Positions 1 through 5,176 are shown, counted from the stretch's first letter. The stretch is DNA of 8,506 bases from Comamonas sp. (GCA_019236485.1 JAFAIY010000228.1:1-8506); one strand, 5' to 3'. Notes: generated by a model from the sequence alone, not told the origin. Translations and numbers: made by a program.

Positions 1-697
1 GGCCGAGGGCCTGTGCGAGGACGGCATGACGCCGCCGCCGGCCATCAGCGTGTTCGACCCCGACTTCCACGAAGGCGTGGTCGGCATCGTGGCCTCGCGC
101 ATCAAGGACAAGCTGCACCGCCCCAGCTTTGTGTTTGCGGCCAGCGGCGCGCCCGGCCACGAGCATGAGCTCAAAGGCTCGGGCCGCTCCATTCCCGGCT
201 TTCATCTGCGCGACGCGCTGGACCTGGTCTCCAAGCGCCATCCCGGTCTGCTGCTGCGCTTCGGCGGCCATGCCATGGCGGCCGGCTGCACCATCGAGGA
301 GGCACGCTTCGACGAATTCGAGCAGGCCCTGGCCCGGGTGGCCCAGGAATGGCTGGACGCCGCCACGCTCACGCGCCGCCTCGAGACCGACGGGCCGCTC
401 GCGCCGCAATGGCTGGATACCGAACTCGTGGACCTGCTGCAGCTGGCCGTCTGGGGCCAGGGCTTTGCGGCCCCGACTTTCAGCGAGGAACTGGAGGTCA
501 TGTCGCAGCGCCTGGTCGGTGAGAAACACCTCAAGCTCGAGTTGCTGCACCACGGCGCCAAGGTCGACGGCATCTGGTTCAACCACACCGATCCCCTGCC
601 CAGCCGCATGACCCTGGCCTACCGCCTGGACATCAACGAATGGCGAGGCGAGCGCAAGGTGCAGTTCCTCGTGGAGGCCGCCGCCTCAAGTGATTGA
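1..697 (+). CDS. recJ: RecJ single-stranded-DNA 5'-3' exonuclease, C-terminal part (5' end outside the window)
   Basis: The reading frame is open from the left edge (first full codon at base 2) to the TGA at 695-697, giving about 231 residues of a protein that is usually near 570. The DHH catalytic domain is therefore outside the window. What is visible is the DHHA1 half: a FHEGVVGIVASRIKDK segment, then GSGRSIPGFHLRDAL, then RFGGHAMAAGCTI, which carries the GGHxxAAG signature of DHHA1 nucleases. The last ~110 residues, with WGQGFAAPTF, match the C-terminal OB-fold region of RecJ that binds single-stranded DNA. RecJ degrades 5'-ended single strands in RecF-pathway recombination, mismatch repair and base-excision repair. 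The ATG at base 26 is internal and is not the start. A terminator follows 23 bases after the stop, so recJ is not co-transcribed with the pilus genes. The family call is secure from these motifs. Confidence 0.95.
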   Translation, partial: AEGLCEDGMTPPPAISVFDPDFHEGVVGIVASRIKDKLHRPSFVFAASGAPGHEHELKGSGRSIPGFHLRDALDLVSKRHPGLLLRFGGHAMAAGCTIEEARFDEFEQALARVAQEWLDAATLTRRLETDGPLAPQWLDTELVDLLQLAVWGQGFAAPTFSEELEVMSQRLVGEKHLKLELLHHGAKVDGIWFNHTDPLPSRMTLAYRLDINEWRGERKVQFLVEAAASSD

Positions 698-720
698 AGG
701 AGTTTTCCTTACTTGGCCCA

Positions 721-746
721 AGCCCCCTCTCGGGGGCTCTTTTTTT
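721..746 (+). terminator. Intrinsic (Rho-independent) terminator of recJ
   Basis: A perfect 7-bp stem, AGCCCCC (721-727) with GGGGGCT (732-738), has a TCTC loop. It is followed by C and then seven T residues (740-746). It starts 23 bases after the recJ stop codon. It should end the recJ transcript and insulate it from the pilus locus. Confidence 0.93.
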
Positions 747-783
747 GCCCCAAAAATACCTTTTAACTAACGCTAGAAAAAGC

Positions 784-812
784 TTGATTGAAATTTTTGT
801 GGTCAATATGAT
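784..812 (+). promoter_or_regulatory. Probable sigma70-type promoter driving the Tad locus
   Basis: TTGATT (784-789, 4/6 to the -35 consensus) and TATGAT (807-812, 5/6 to the -10 consensus) are separated by exactly 17 bp. The setting is A+T-rich, downstream of a terminator and upstream of a long co-directional gene run. Transcription would start near 819, leaving a leader of about 168 nt before cpaA. An ATTGA...TCAAT inverted repeat (787-791 and 803-807) overlaps the promoter and could be an operator, but it is short. Confidence 0.6.
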
Positions 813-868
813 TTACTCAACGAATTAAAACAATTGATAGATATTTTAAATCTTGTTGCATATCTTCT

Positions 869-957
869 GAAGCGTGAACCGGCACAGATGACTAGAACAC
901 GGCCCCGAGGTCGGCAGCCCATCTGATGCACAGCGTCGGTGACGCGGAACACGCTTC
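869..957 (+). promoter_or_regulatory. Inverted-repeat leader that can fold as a three-stem junction (candidate RNA regulatory element)
   Basis: The outer arms GAAGCGTG (869-876) and CACGCTTC (950-957) are perfect 8-nt complements. Within them lie CAGATG (885-890) with CATCTG (920-925), and GCGTC (933-937) with GACGC (941-945) around a GGT loop. These three stems are compatible with one another and would form a closed junction in the cpaA leader RNA. It matches no riboswitch class I can name; the c-di-GMP GEMM-I core was looked for and is absent. The function is inferred only from position and pairing. Confidence 0.35.
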
Positions 958-963
958 GCAAGA

Positions 964-980
964 CCCATAACGAATGGGGG
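964..980 (+). promoter_or_regulatory. Ribosome-binding stretch of cpaA inside a small hairpin
   Basis: A GGGGG run at 976-980, six bases before the GTG at 987, is the only Shine-Dalgarno-like element near the start of cpaA. Most of it lies in the 3' arm ATGGG (974-978), which pairs perfectly with CCCAT (964-968) across a 5-nt AACGA loop. The hairpin would partly mask the ribosome site. The element supports GTG 987 over the upstream GTG 939, which has no purine-rich stretch before it. Confidence 0.45.
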
Positions 981-986
981 TGTACC

Positions 987-1574
987 GTGAACTTCTCCGA
1001 ATTCCGAGCCGCAACCGAACTGGTCGGCATGCTTCTCGCCGATCCGCGCTCGCTCACCCTGCTGCTGCTGTTGCTAGCAGCTTCCATCTGCGATCTGCGC
1101 ACCCGTCGCATCCCCAATCTGCTGACTTTCGGTGGCGCGGTCCTGGCCCTGATGTTCAGCTTCGCTGCGCCGCACCATGGCGGCGGCCCGCTGTGGGCCC
1201 TGGGCGGGCTGGGCACCGGCCTGGCTCTCATGCTGCCGCTGTATGTGCTGCACGCCATGGGCGCCGGTGACGTCAAGCTGATGGCCATGACCGGCGCTTT
1301 CCTAGGCCCCGACGGCGCCTGGCATGCAGTGGTTTTCGTCTTCATCGCAGGCGGCATCGCGGCGGTGACCTACGCACTCTGGCATCGCATGGCCGCCAAA
1401 CTTATACGCAATGTGCAGCAAACCACGCAACTGCTGCTCATGACGGTCGCCGCAGGAATTCTGCCCGACGCCCGAGCAGCTTCGGCGCAGTCGGTAGGCA
1501 AGCTGCCTTACGGCGTCAGCATCGCCCTTGGAACCACGGCGTTCCTGGTGGCCCGGCAGTTCGCTTGGATTTAA
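987..1574 (+). CDS. cpaA: Prepilin peptidase of the Tad pilus (A24 aspartic protease family, CpaA/TadV)
   Basis: This inner-membrane aspartic peptidase should cleave the leader peptides of the Flp prepilins and TadE-like pseudopilins encoded downstream. From GTG 987 it is 195 residues and very hydrophobic, with membrane segments near residues 24-34, 45-61, 70-89, 113-131 and 176-189. Both catalytic aspartates of the A24 family are visible: D36 in DLRTRRIPN and D95 in the GAGDVKLM motif (GxGD). The family's PYG motif (KLPYGVSIALG) is at 173-183. It lacks the N-terminal methylase domain of PilD-type enzymes, as expected for Tad systems. The start is uncertain. GTG 987 is preceded by GGGGG; GTG 939 would add 16 residues without a ribosome site; ATG 1029 would give a shorter protein that still keeps the catalytic residues. 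It is the first gene of the run, 29 bases before cpaB. Confidence 0.9.
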   Translation: MNFSEFRAATELVGMLLADPRSLTLLLLLLAASICDLRTRRIPNLLTFGGAVLALMFSFAAPHHGGGPLWALGGLGTGLALMLPLYVLHAMGAGDVKLMAMTGAFLGPDGAWHAVVFVFIAGGIAAVTYALWHRMAAKLIRNVQQTTQLLLMTVAAGILPDARAASAQSVGKLPYGVSIALGTTAFLVARQFAWI

Positions 1575-1603
1575 CACGTACAACGGCATAGCGGGAGGTC
1601 CCC

Positions 1604-2455
1604 ATGAAAAACCTCAAGGCTCTAGGCTTGTTCGTCTTGGCTGCACTCGCCAGCCTGGCAGCTGCGGTCTACGCAGCGAACTGGGTCGCGCGGCGGGGCA
1701 GCATAGACGCAGACAAAGTGGTCGTCGCGGTCACCGATATTCCGCTGGGCAGCAGGATCACGCCCACCATGCTGGATACCGCAGACTGGCCCCGCGGCTC
1801 GATTCCGGATGGTGCTTTCCACGACGTGCAGAAGTTGCAGGACCGTGTCGCCAAGGTCAGCGTGCTGCGCGGCGAAGCCCTGCTGGAAGGCAAGCTGGCG
1901 CCCGAGGGCACCAAGGGCGGGCTGGCCGCCATCATCGCCCCGGGCAAACGCGCCATGACGGTGCGCGTCAACGATGTGGTCGGTGTCGCAGGCTTTGCCT
2001 TGCCCGGCAACTACGTGGACGTGGTGCTCAATACCGAGCAGGTGCAGGACGGCAAGAAGGAAGAGCCGCACCAGATCAGCAAGACCGTGCTGGAGAACGT
2101 GCTGGTGCTGGCCGTGGCACAGGAAGCGGGCCGCGATGAGACCAAGCCCAAGGTGGTGAGCGCCGTCACGCTGGAGCTCAGTCCCGAGGATGCCGAAAAG
2201 CTGGATCTGGCACGCAGCGTGGGCAACCTCTCGCTGGTGCTGCGCAACCAGGTCGACAAGGATCCGGTGAGCACCGACGGCATCACCAAGCACCAGCTGT
2301 TCGGCATACCCGAGTCGGCTCCGGCAATCGCCCCCGTCAAGGTCGCAGCCCCCGCCAAACCCTCAGTGCAGCGCGCACGGCCCGCTCCGCAACCCTCGCC
2401 AGCCACTTGCGTCGAGGTGATCCAGGACGGCAGCCGCACTCTCAGCTGCTTCTGA
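1604..2455 (+). CDS. cpaB: Tad pilus assembly protein CpaB/RcpC (SAF domain, periplasmic)
   Basis: The product is 283 residues. A short basic N-terminus and a hydrophobic segment (about 6-27) act as a signal peptide or anchor. An SAF-type domain follows (about 38-103, including VVVAVTDIPLGSRIT and LRGEALLEGKL). Then comes the RcpC/CpaB domain with KRAMTVRVNDVVGVAGFALP and GNYVDVVL (about 115-142), continuing to about residue 216. A Pro/Ala-rich linker (about 239-267) leads to a C-terminal CVEVIQDGSRTLSCF, whose cysteines 269 and 282 could pair in the periplasm. The family is thought to act in the periplasm with the secretin, possibly contacting peptidoglycan or gating the channel. The start is set by GGGAGG just upstream of the ATG. 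It lies between the peptidase and the secretin, the usual Tad order, and is very likely in one operon with them. Confidence 0.93.
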   Translation: MKNLKALGLFVLAALASLAAAVYAANWVARRGSIDADKVVVAVTDIPLGSRITPTMLDTADWPRGSIPDGAFHDVQKLQDRVAKVSVLRGEALLEGKLAPEGTKGGLAAIIAPGKRAMTVRVNDVVGVAGFALPGNYVDVVLNTEQVQDGKKEEPHQISKTVLENVLVLAVAQEAGRDETKPKVVSAVTLELSPEDAEKLDLARSVGNLSLVLRNQVDKDPVSTDGITKHQLFGIPESAPAIAPVKVAAPAKPSVQRARPAPQPSPATCVEVIQDGSRTLSCF

Positions 2456-2475
2456 CTTCCAACAACCAACAACTT

Positions 2476-2491
2476 AGAGAGGTAGGCCGTG
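2476..2491 (+). promoter_or_regulatory. Ribosome-binding site that fixes the GTG start of cpaC
   Basis: AGAGAGG (2476-2482) lies six bases before the GTG at 2489-2491. The in-frame TAG at 2483-2485 sits between them, so this GTG is the most upstream start possible. The next in-frame ATG (2510) has no ribosome site and would remove part of the signal peptide. Confidence 0.7.
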
Positions 2492-4198
2492 CAATACCAT
2501 CACCTATACATGGCAGCCAGCATGCTGCTCGCCGGTACCGCACCGGCACTGTCCGCCGATGCCCAACCGGCGGGCAACCCTGCCCCAGCGCCCGCCGTGG
2601 CCATGGCCGCGCCCGCTGCGCCCCGCAACGCCGCGCCCGCAGCAGCCTCGGTGCCGGCCAGGCATTGCACGTCCATCCGCATGGAAGATCCGGCCACCGT
2701 CACGCTGGGCAAATCCGTCGTGATTCCGCTGAGCTCGCCCATGGCACGCATTCTGGTCAGCGGGCAAACACCCGGAACCAACCAGACCGCCGCGCCCGCC
2801 GCAGGCCAGATGCAGATGCAAGCGCAGACGCCCAACGGCATCGGCGACATCGAGGTGCAGCTGCTCAGCCCCAGGGATCTGTTCTTTCGCGGCCGCAGGC
2901 CCGGCGCCATGAACGTCATCCTGCAGAACGCCCAGGGCACCTGCTTCATCAAGGATGTGGTGGTAACCATGGACCCCGGTCCGCTGCAGGCCAAGCTCTC
3001 CGAACTCATGCCCGAGGAACGCGGCATCCGTGTCCAGGGCGCCGACAATGCCCTGGTGCTCAGCGGTGAGATCAGCAACCCGCTGCGCCTGGACGATGTG
3101 GTGACGCTGGCCAATGCCTACAGCGACAGCAAGAAGATCGTCAACCTGCTGCGCACCACCGCACCGCACCAGGTAATGCTGGAAGTCAAGATCGCCGAGG
3201 TCAGCAAGACCCTGCTCGACAAGCTGGGCTCGAGCATTGCCGGCCAGCGCGTGACCAGCAATGGCATGAACACCTACACCATCCTCTCCAGTTTCCTGAG
3301 CAACGGCGGCGGGCTGCTGAACGCCATGCGCATCGGCAAGGCCTCGCTGAGCATCGACGGCCAGAAGGACGACGGCCTGGTGCGGGTTCTGGCCGAGCCC
3401 AACATCATGGCCATCAGCGGCCAGCAGGCCAGCTTTCTCTCGGGCGGCAAGATCTTCATTCCCGTGGCCCAGACCGCCACTACCGGCATACCGGTGATGA
3501 CGCTGGAGGAAAAAGAGTTCGGCATAGGCGTCAAGTTCACGCCCACTGTGCTCGGCAATTCACGCGTCAACCTCAAGCTGGTCTCCGAAGTATCCGACCT
3601 GTCGCAGACCGGCTCGCCCTTCACCACGATCAACGGCGTCACCTCTGTCATTCCCTCGCTCACGGTGCGGCGCGCCGACACCACGGTGCAGCTCAATGAC
3701 GGACAAAGCCTGGTGATTGCCGGCCTCATCAAGAACAACATCACCGAAGCCGTCAAACGCTTTCCGGGTCTTGGCGAAATCCCCGTGCTCGGCGCACTGG
3801 CCCGCAGCACGGAATTCCAGACCGATCAGACCGAGCTGATGTTCGTCATCACCCCGCGCCTGGTGCAGGCCCTGGCCGAAGCGCCGCGCGTGCCTACCGA
3901 CAACCATGTGCCGCCCTCACGCACCGAGGTGTATCTGAACGGCGCCCTCGAAGCCTCCAAGCCGGCACCCGCACCGCAGACACCGGCCCCGGCAGCAATG
4001 CCTGCCGCGATGCCGACCTCCATGACCGAGCCCGCACCGGCGCCCGTGCCGCAGACACAGGCCCCCGCCGCAATGCCTGCACCGATGCCTGCCGCCATGG
4101 CCGAGCCCGTACCGGCCGTAAGCGCAGCCCCCGCGGAACCTCAGCCGCCGGCAGAACCCGCCGCCGAGCGCACCGATCCACAGAACTCGCCCTCATAA
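2489..4198 (+). CDS. cpaC: Tad outer-membrane secretin CpaC/RcpA
   Basis: The 569-residue product forms the outer-membrane ring through which the Flp pilus leaves the cell. After a signal peptide (about 1-23, ending ALSA) there is an Ala/Pro linker (25-58). Next is the pilus/flagellum secretion N-domain (about 62-165, with VTLGKSVVIPL and LFFRGRRPGAMNVIL), interrupted by a Gln/Ala-rich insert at 92-118. A BON-like stretch follows (about 178-230). The secretin domain (about 295-460) shows VRVLAEPNIMAISGQ, VNLKLVSEVSDL, SLTVRRADTTVQL, DGQSLVIAGL and TELMFVITPRLV. Cys60 and Cys152 could form a disulfide. The C-terminal tail (about 490-569) is a low-complexity Pro/Ala/Met stretch with an imperfect duplication. 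The start is GTG 2489: AGAGAGG precedes it by six bases and an in-frame TAG lies at 2483-2485, so nothing further upstream is possible. The predicted signal peptide lacks Lys and Arg, which is odd. Confidence 0.94.
   Translation: MQYHHLYMAASMLLAGTAPALSADAQPAGNPAPAPAVAMAAPAAPRNAAPAAASVPARHCTSIRMEDPATVTLGKSVVIPLSSPMARILVSGQTPGTNQTAAPAAGQMQMQAQTPNGIGDIEVQLLSPRDLFFRGRRPGAMNVILQNAQGTCFIKDVVVTMDPGPLQAKLSELMPEERGIRVQGADNALVLSGEISNPLRLDDVVTLANAYSDSKKIVNLLRTTAPHQVMLEVKIAEVSKTLLDKLGSSIAGQRVTSNGMNTYTILSSFLSNGGGLLNAMRIGKASLSIDGQKDDGLVRVLAEPNIMAISGQQASFLSGGKIFIPVAQTATTGIPVMTLEEKEFGIGVKFTPTVLGNSRVNLKLVSEVSDLSQTGSPFTTINGVTSVIPSLTVRRADTTVQLNDGQSLVIAGLIKNNITEAVKRFPGLGEIPVLGALARSTEFQTDQTELMFVITPRLVQALAEAPRVPTDNHVPPSRTEVYLNGALEASKPAPAPQTPAPAAMPAAMPTSMTEPAPAPVPQTQAPAAMPAPMPAAMAEPVPAVSAAPAEPQPPAEPAAERTDPQNSPS
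3962..4105 (+). repeat. Imperfect tandem duplication in the Pro/Ala/Met tail of CpaC
   Basis: Residues 492-514 and 515-539 are two copies of one unit that begins PAPAP, contains PQT and APAAMP, and ends in SMTE or AMAE. The DNA copies (3962-4030 and 4031-4105) share long stretches around CCGCAGACAC and GCAATGCCTGC. Copy 2 is two codons longer. This points to slippage or unequal duplication within the tail. Confidence 0.7.
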
Positions 4199-4213
4199 CA
4201 GCGGAGGCTCGCC

Positions 4214-4546
4214 ATGATCAAGAACACCATCCTGCTTCCCCTGGCCACCATCGCCCTGCTGGCCGGCTGCAGCACCACCACACCGAACTACGACGCCCAC
4301 TTTGGCGAGGCCGTGCGCACCGCCCGCATGCAGATGACCATCAACCCCGATGCCGGCAAGACCGTTGGCGTCGGCACCGATGGCGCCACCGGCATGGATG
4401 GCCGCGCCACACGACGCACCATGGAGAGATACGAGCAAAGCTACAAGTCCCCGCCGCAGGCAGTCAACGTCATCAACATTGGCGGCGCCCTGACCAGTAG
4501 CGACACGAGCAACGGGACAGGCGTAAGCAGCGGCGGCACACCCTGA
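4214..4546 (+). CDS. Small Tad-locus lipoprotein of unknown function (in the place of CpaD/RcpB)
   Basis: The product is 110 residues. It has a textbook lipoprotein signal: a basic N-terminus, a hydrophobic stretch and the lipobox LAGC with Cys19. Ser at +2 predicts sorting to the outer membrane. The mature ~92 residues are polar, with a central MDGRATRRTMERYEQSYKSP segment (61-80) that may be helical, then VNVINIGG (84-91) and a Ser/Gly/Thr-rich end. I recall similar short lipoproteins with a DG...RY..S...PP pattern in Tad loci of other betaproteobacteria, but I cannot name a family. It is too short for Pilus_CpaD (about 200 residues) and shows no TPR repeats as in TadD. GGAGG (4202-4206) sets the start, 15 bases after cpaC, so it is probably co-expressed with the secretin. 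By position it may be a pilotin or secretin-stabilising partner; that role is inference. Confidence 0.8.
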   Translation: MIKNTILLPLATIALLAGCSTTTPNYDAHFGEAVRTARMQMTINPDAGKTVGVGTDGATGMDGRATRRTMERYEQSYKSPPQAVNVINIGGALTSSDTSNGTGVSSGGTP

Positions 4547-4701
4547 GCTGCGAAGCTTCGACCACAGGTTTAACGATTTCAGCCAATTAGATCCCGAAAG
4601 GAGTCCAGATCGCACACCGGCCTTGCACGCCAGCCAGCGGCCTCACACGCCGACGTTTCCGGTATGTCTCCAATCCCTTCATCCACTTACGAGGTTTCAT
4701 C
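4547..4701 (+). other. 155-base gap upstream of the first pilin gene
   Basis: This is the largest gap inside the pilus locus. It contains a short palindrome CGAAGCTTCG (4551-4560), an AAAGGAG (4597-4603) with no start codon at a workable distance, and two 14-bp direct repeats spaced 20 bp apart (4618-4651). The true ribosome site for flp1 is GAGG at 4691-4694. No clear sigma70 or sigma54 promoter could be picked out, though a separate pilin promoter here would make sense. Confidence 0.6.
4618..4651 (+). repeat. Two direct repeats with a 20-bp period upstream of flp1
   Basis: CGGCCTTGCACGCC (4618-4631) and CGGCCTCACACGCC (4638-4651) match at 12 of 14 positions. Their starts are exactly 20 bp apart, about two helical turns. 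They lie 51-84 bp upstream of the flp1 ATG and outside any gene. They could be paired binding sites for a regulator of pilin expression, but no regulator is visible in the window. Confidence 0.4.
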
Positions 4702-4914
4702 ATGTCCAACATCGCTCATCAATTTGGCAATTCCCTGCTGTCCTTCGCCCGTGACGAGGAAGGCGCACAGATCGTCGAGTACGCACTGATCATCGCCGTG
4801 GTCTCGATTGCGCTGGTCCTCGCCCTGCAGGCACTCACTGCCTCCGGCGGCGGCTTCACTCAGTTCATCACCCGTGTCACGAACTGCTTGAAGACTGGCG
4901 GAACTTGCGCCTAA
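4702..4914 (+). CDS. flp: Flp-type (type IVb) major pilin, first copy
   Basis: The product is a 70-residue prepilin. The leader ends DEEG, and the Flp motif G/xxxxEY is perfect: Gly21 at -1, Glu26 at +5 and Tyr27 at +6 of the mature chain. The mature pilin would be 49 residues: a single hydrophobic helix (about 22-45) followed by a short tail with TRVTNCLK and Cys62 and Cys69. CpaA should cleave it, and it should polymerise into the Flp pilus used for adherence and biofilm formation. GAGG (4691-4694) lies seven bases before the ATG. The next gene is a paralogue 45 bases downstream. It is called first copy only by order; its intact motif makes it the likelier main subunit. Confidence 0.94.
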   Translation: MSNIAHQFGNSLLSFARDEEGAQIVEYALIIAVVSIALVLALQALTASGGGFTQFITRVTNCLKTGGTCA

Positions 4915-4959
4915 AAGGCGCTGCAGGCTGTCCTGGATATAACTTCACAGGAGAAAGCC

Positions 4960-5172
4960 ATGTACCCGTCCGTTCTATGGAACGATCACCTGCGCCGCTT
5001 CGCTCAGGATGATGACGCCGCGCAGATTATCGAATACGCGTTGCTCATCGCCGTGGTGTCTATCGCGCTGGTGCTGGCTCTGCGGGGCATCCCCAACGGC
5101 AGATTCACGGACCTTGTCACCAGAGTCTCGAACTGCCTGAAAGGCTCTTGCTCTTCACACGCAGATGACTGA
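4960..5172 (+). CDS. Flp-type pilin paralogue with Ala at the cleavage site
   Basis: The product is a 70-residue prepilin-like protein, clearly paralogous to the upstream Flp. The first 22 residues of the predicted mature helices agree at 19 positions, and both share a TRV.NCLK tail. Glu and Tyr of the Flp motif are present (AQIIEY, Glu25 and Tyr26), but the residue before the cleavage point is Ala20 (DDDA), where nearly all Flp prepilins have Gly. The codon is GCC, one base from GGC. Cys59 and Cys64 lie in the tail, and the end is more polar (SSHADD) than in the first copy. The leader is otherwise different in sequence. CAGGAGA just upstream of the ATG is a strong ribosome site, so the gene looks expressed. 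It could be a slowly processed minor pilin, an unprocessed membrane protein, or a decaying copy. Confidence 0.88.
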   Translation: MYPSVLWNDHLRRFAQDDDAAQIIEYALLIAVVSIALVLALRGIPNGRFTDLVTRVSNCLKGSCSSHADD

Positions 5173-5176
5173 CGGA

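Larger units (their letters stand above)
747..986 (+). other. Non-coding gap: A+T-rich promoter region followed by a long structured leader
   Basis: No convincing gene lies between the recJ terminator and cpaA. The first part is strikingly A+T-rich (30 G/C of 118 bases by hand count at 751-868, about 25%), against the G+C-rich genes on both sides. It holds a sigma70-like promoter at 784-812. The second part (about 869-980) returns to high G+C and contains nested inverted repeats plus a hairpin over the ribosome-binding stretch of cpaA. An open frame on the + strand from GTG 939 only extends cpaA. No tRNA-like or other known RNA gene was recognised. Confidence 0.75.

Noticed and set aside
869..957. 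c-di-GMP (GEMM-I) riboswitch in the cpaA leader
   Set aside because: The conserved core sequences of that class are not present. Only the general multi-stem layout is similar, so it is reported as an unassigned candidate.
939..986. Longer form of CpaA beginning at GTG 939
   Set aside because: There is no ribosome site upstream, the extra 16 residues are polar and unlike the family, and the start lies inside an RNA hairpin. GTG 987 with a G-run is preferred, though not proven.
4551..4560. CGAAGCTTCG palindrome as a terminator after the lipoprotein gene
   Set aside because: The hairpin would be short with essentially no loop and no T-run. It may be chance.
4597..4603. AAAGGAG as the ribosome site of an extra small gene before flp1
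   Set aside because: No ATG or GTG lies at a workable distance downstream. The nearest TTG is 19 bases away, and the ATG at 4664 has no ribosome site and runs out of frame into flp1.
4938..4943. TATAAC as a -10 element for a separate flp2 promoter
   Set aside because: No acceptable -35 element lies 16-18 bp upstream and the extended -10 TG is out of register. The 45-base gap is more likely only a spacer.
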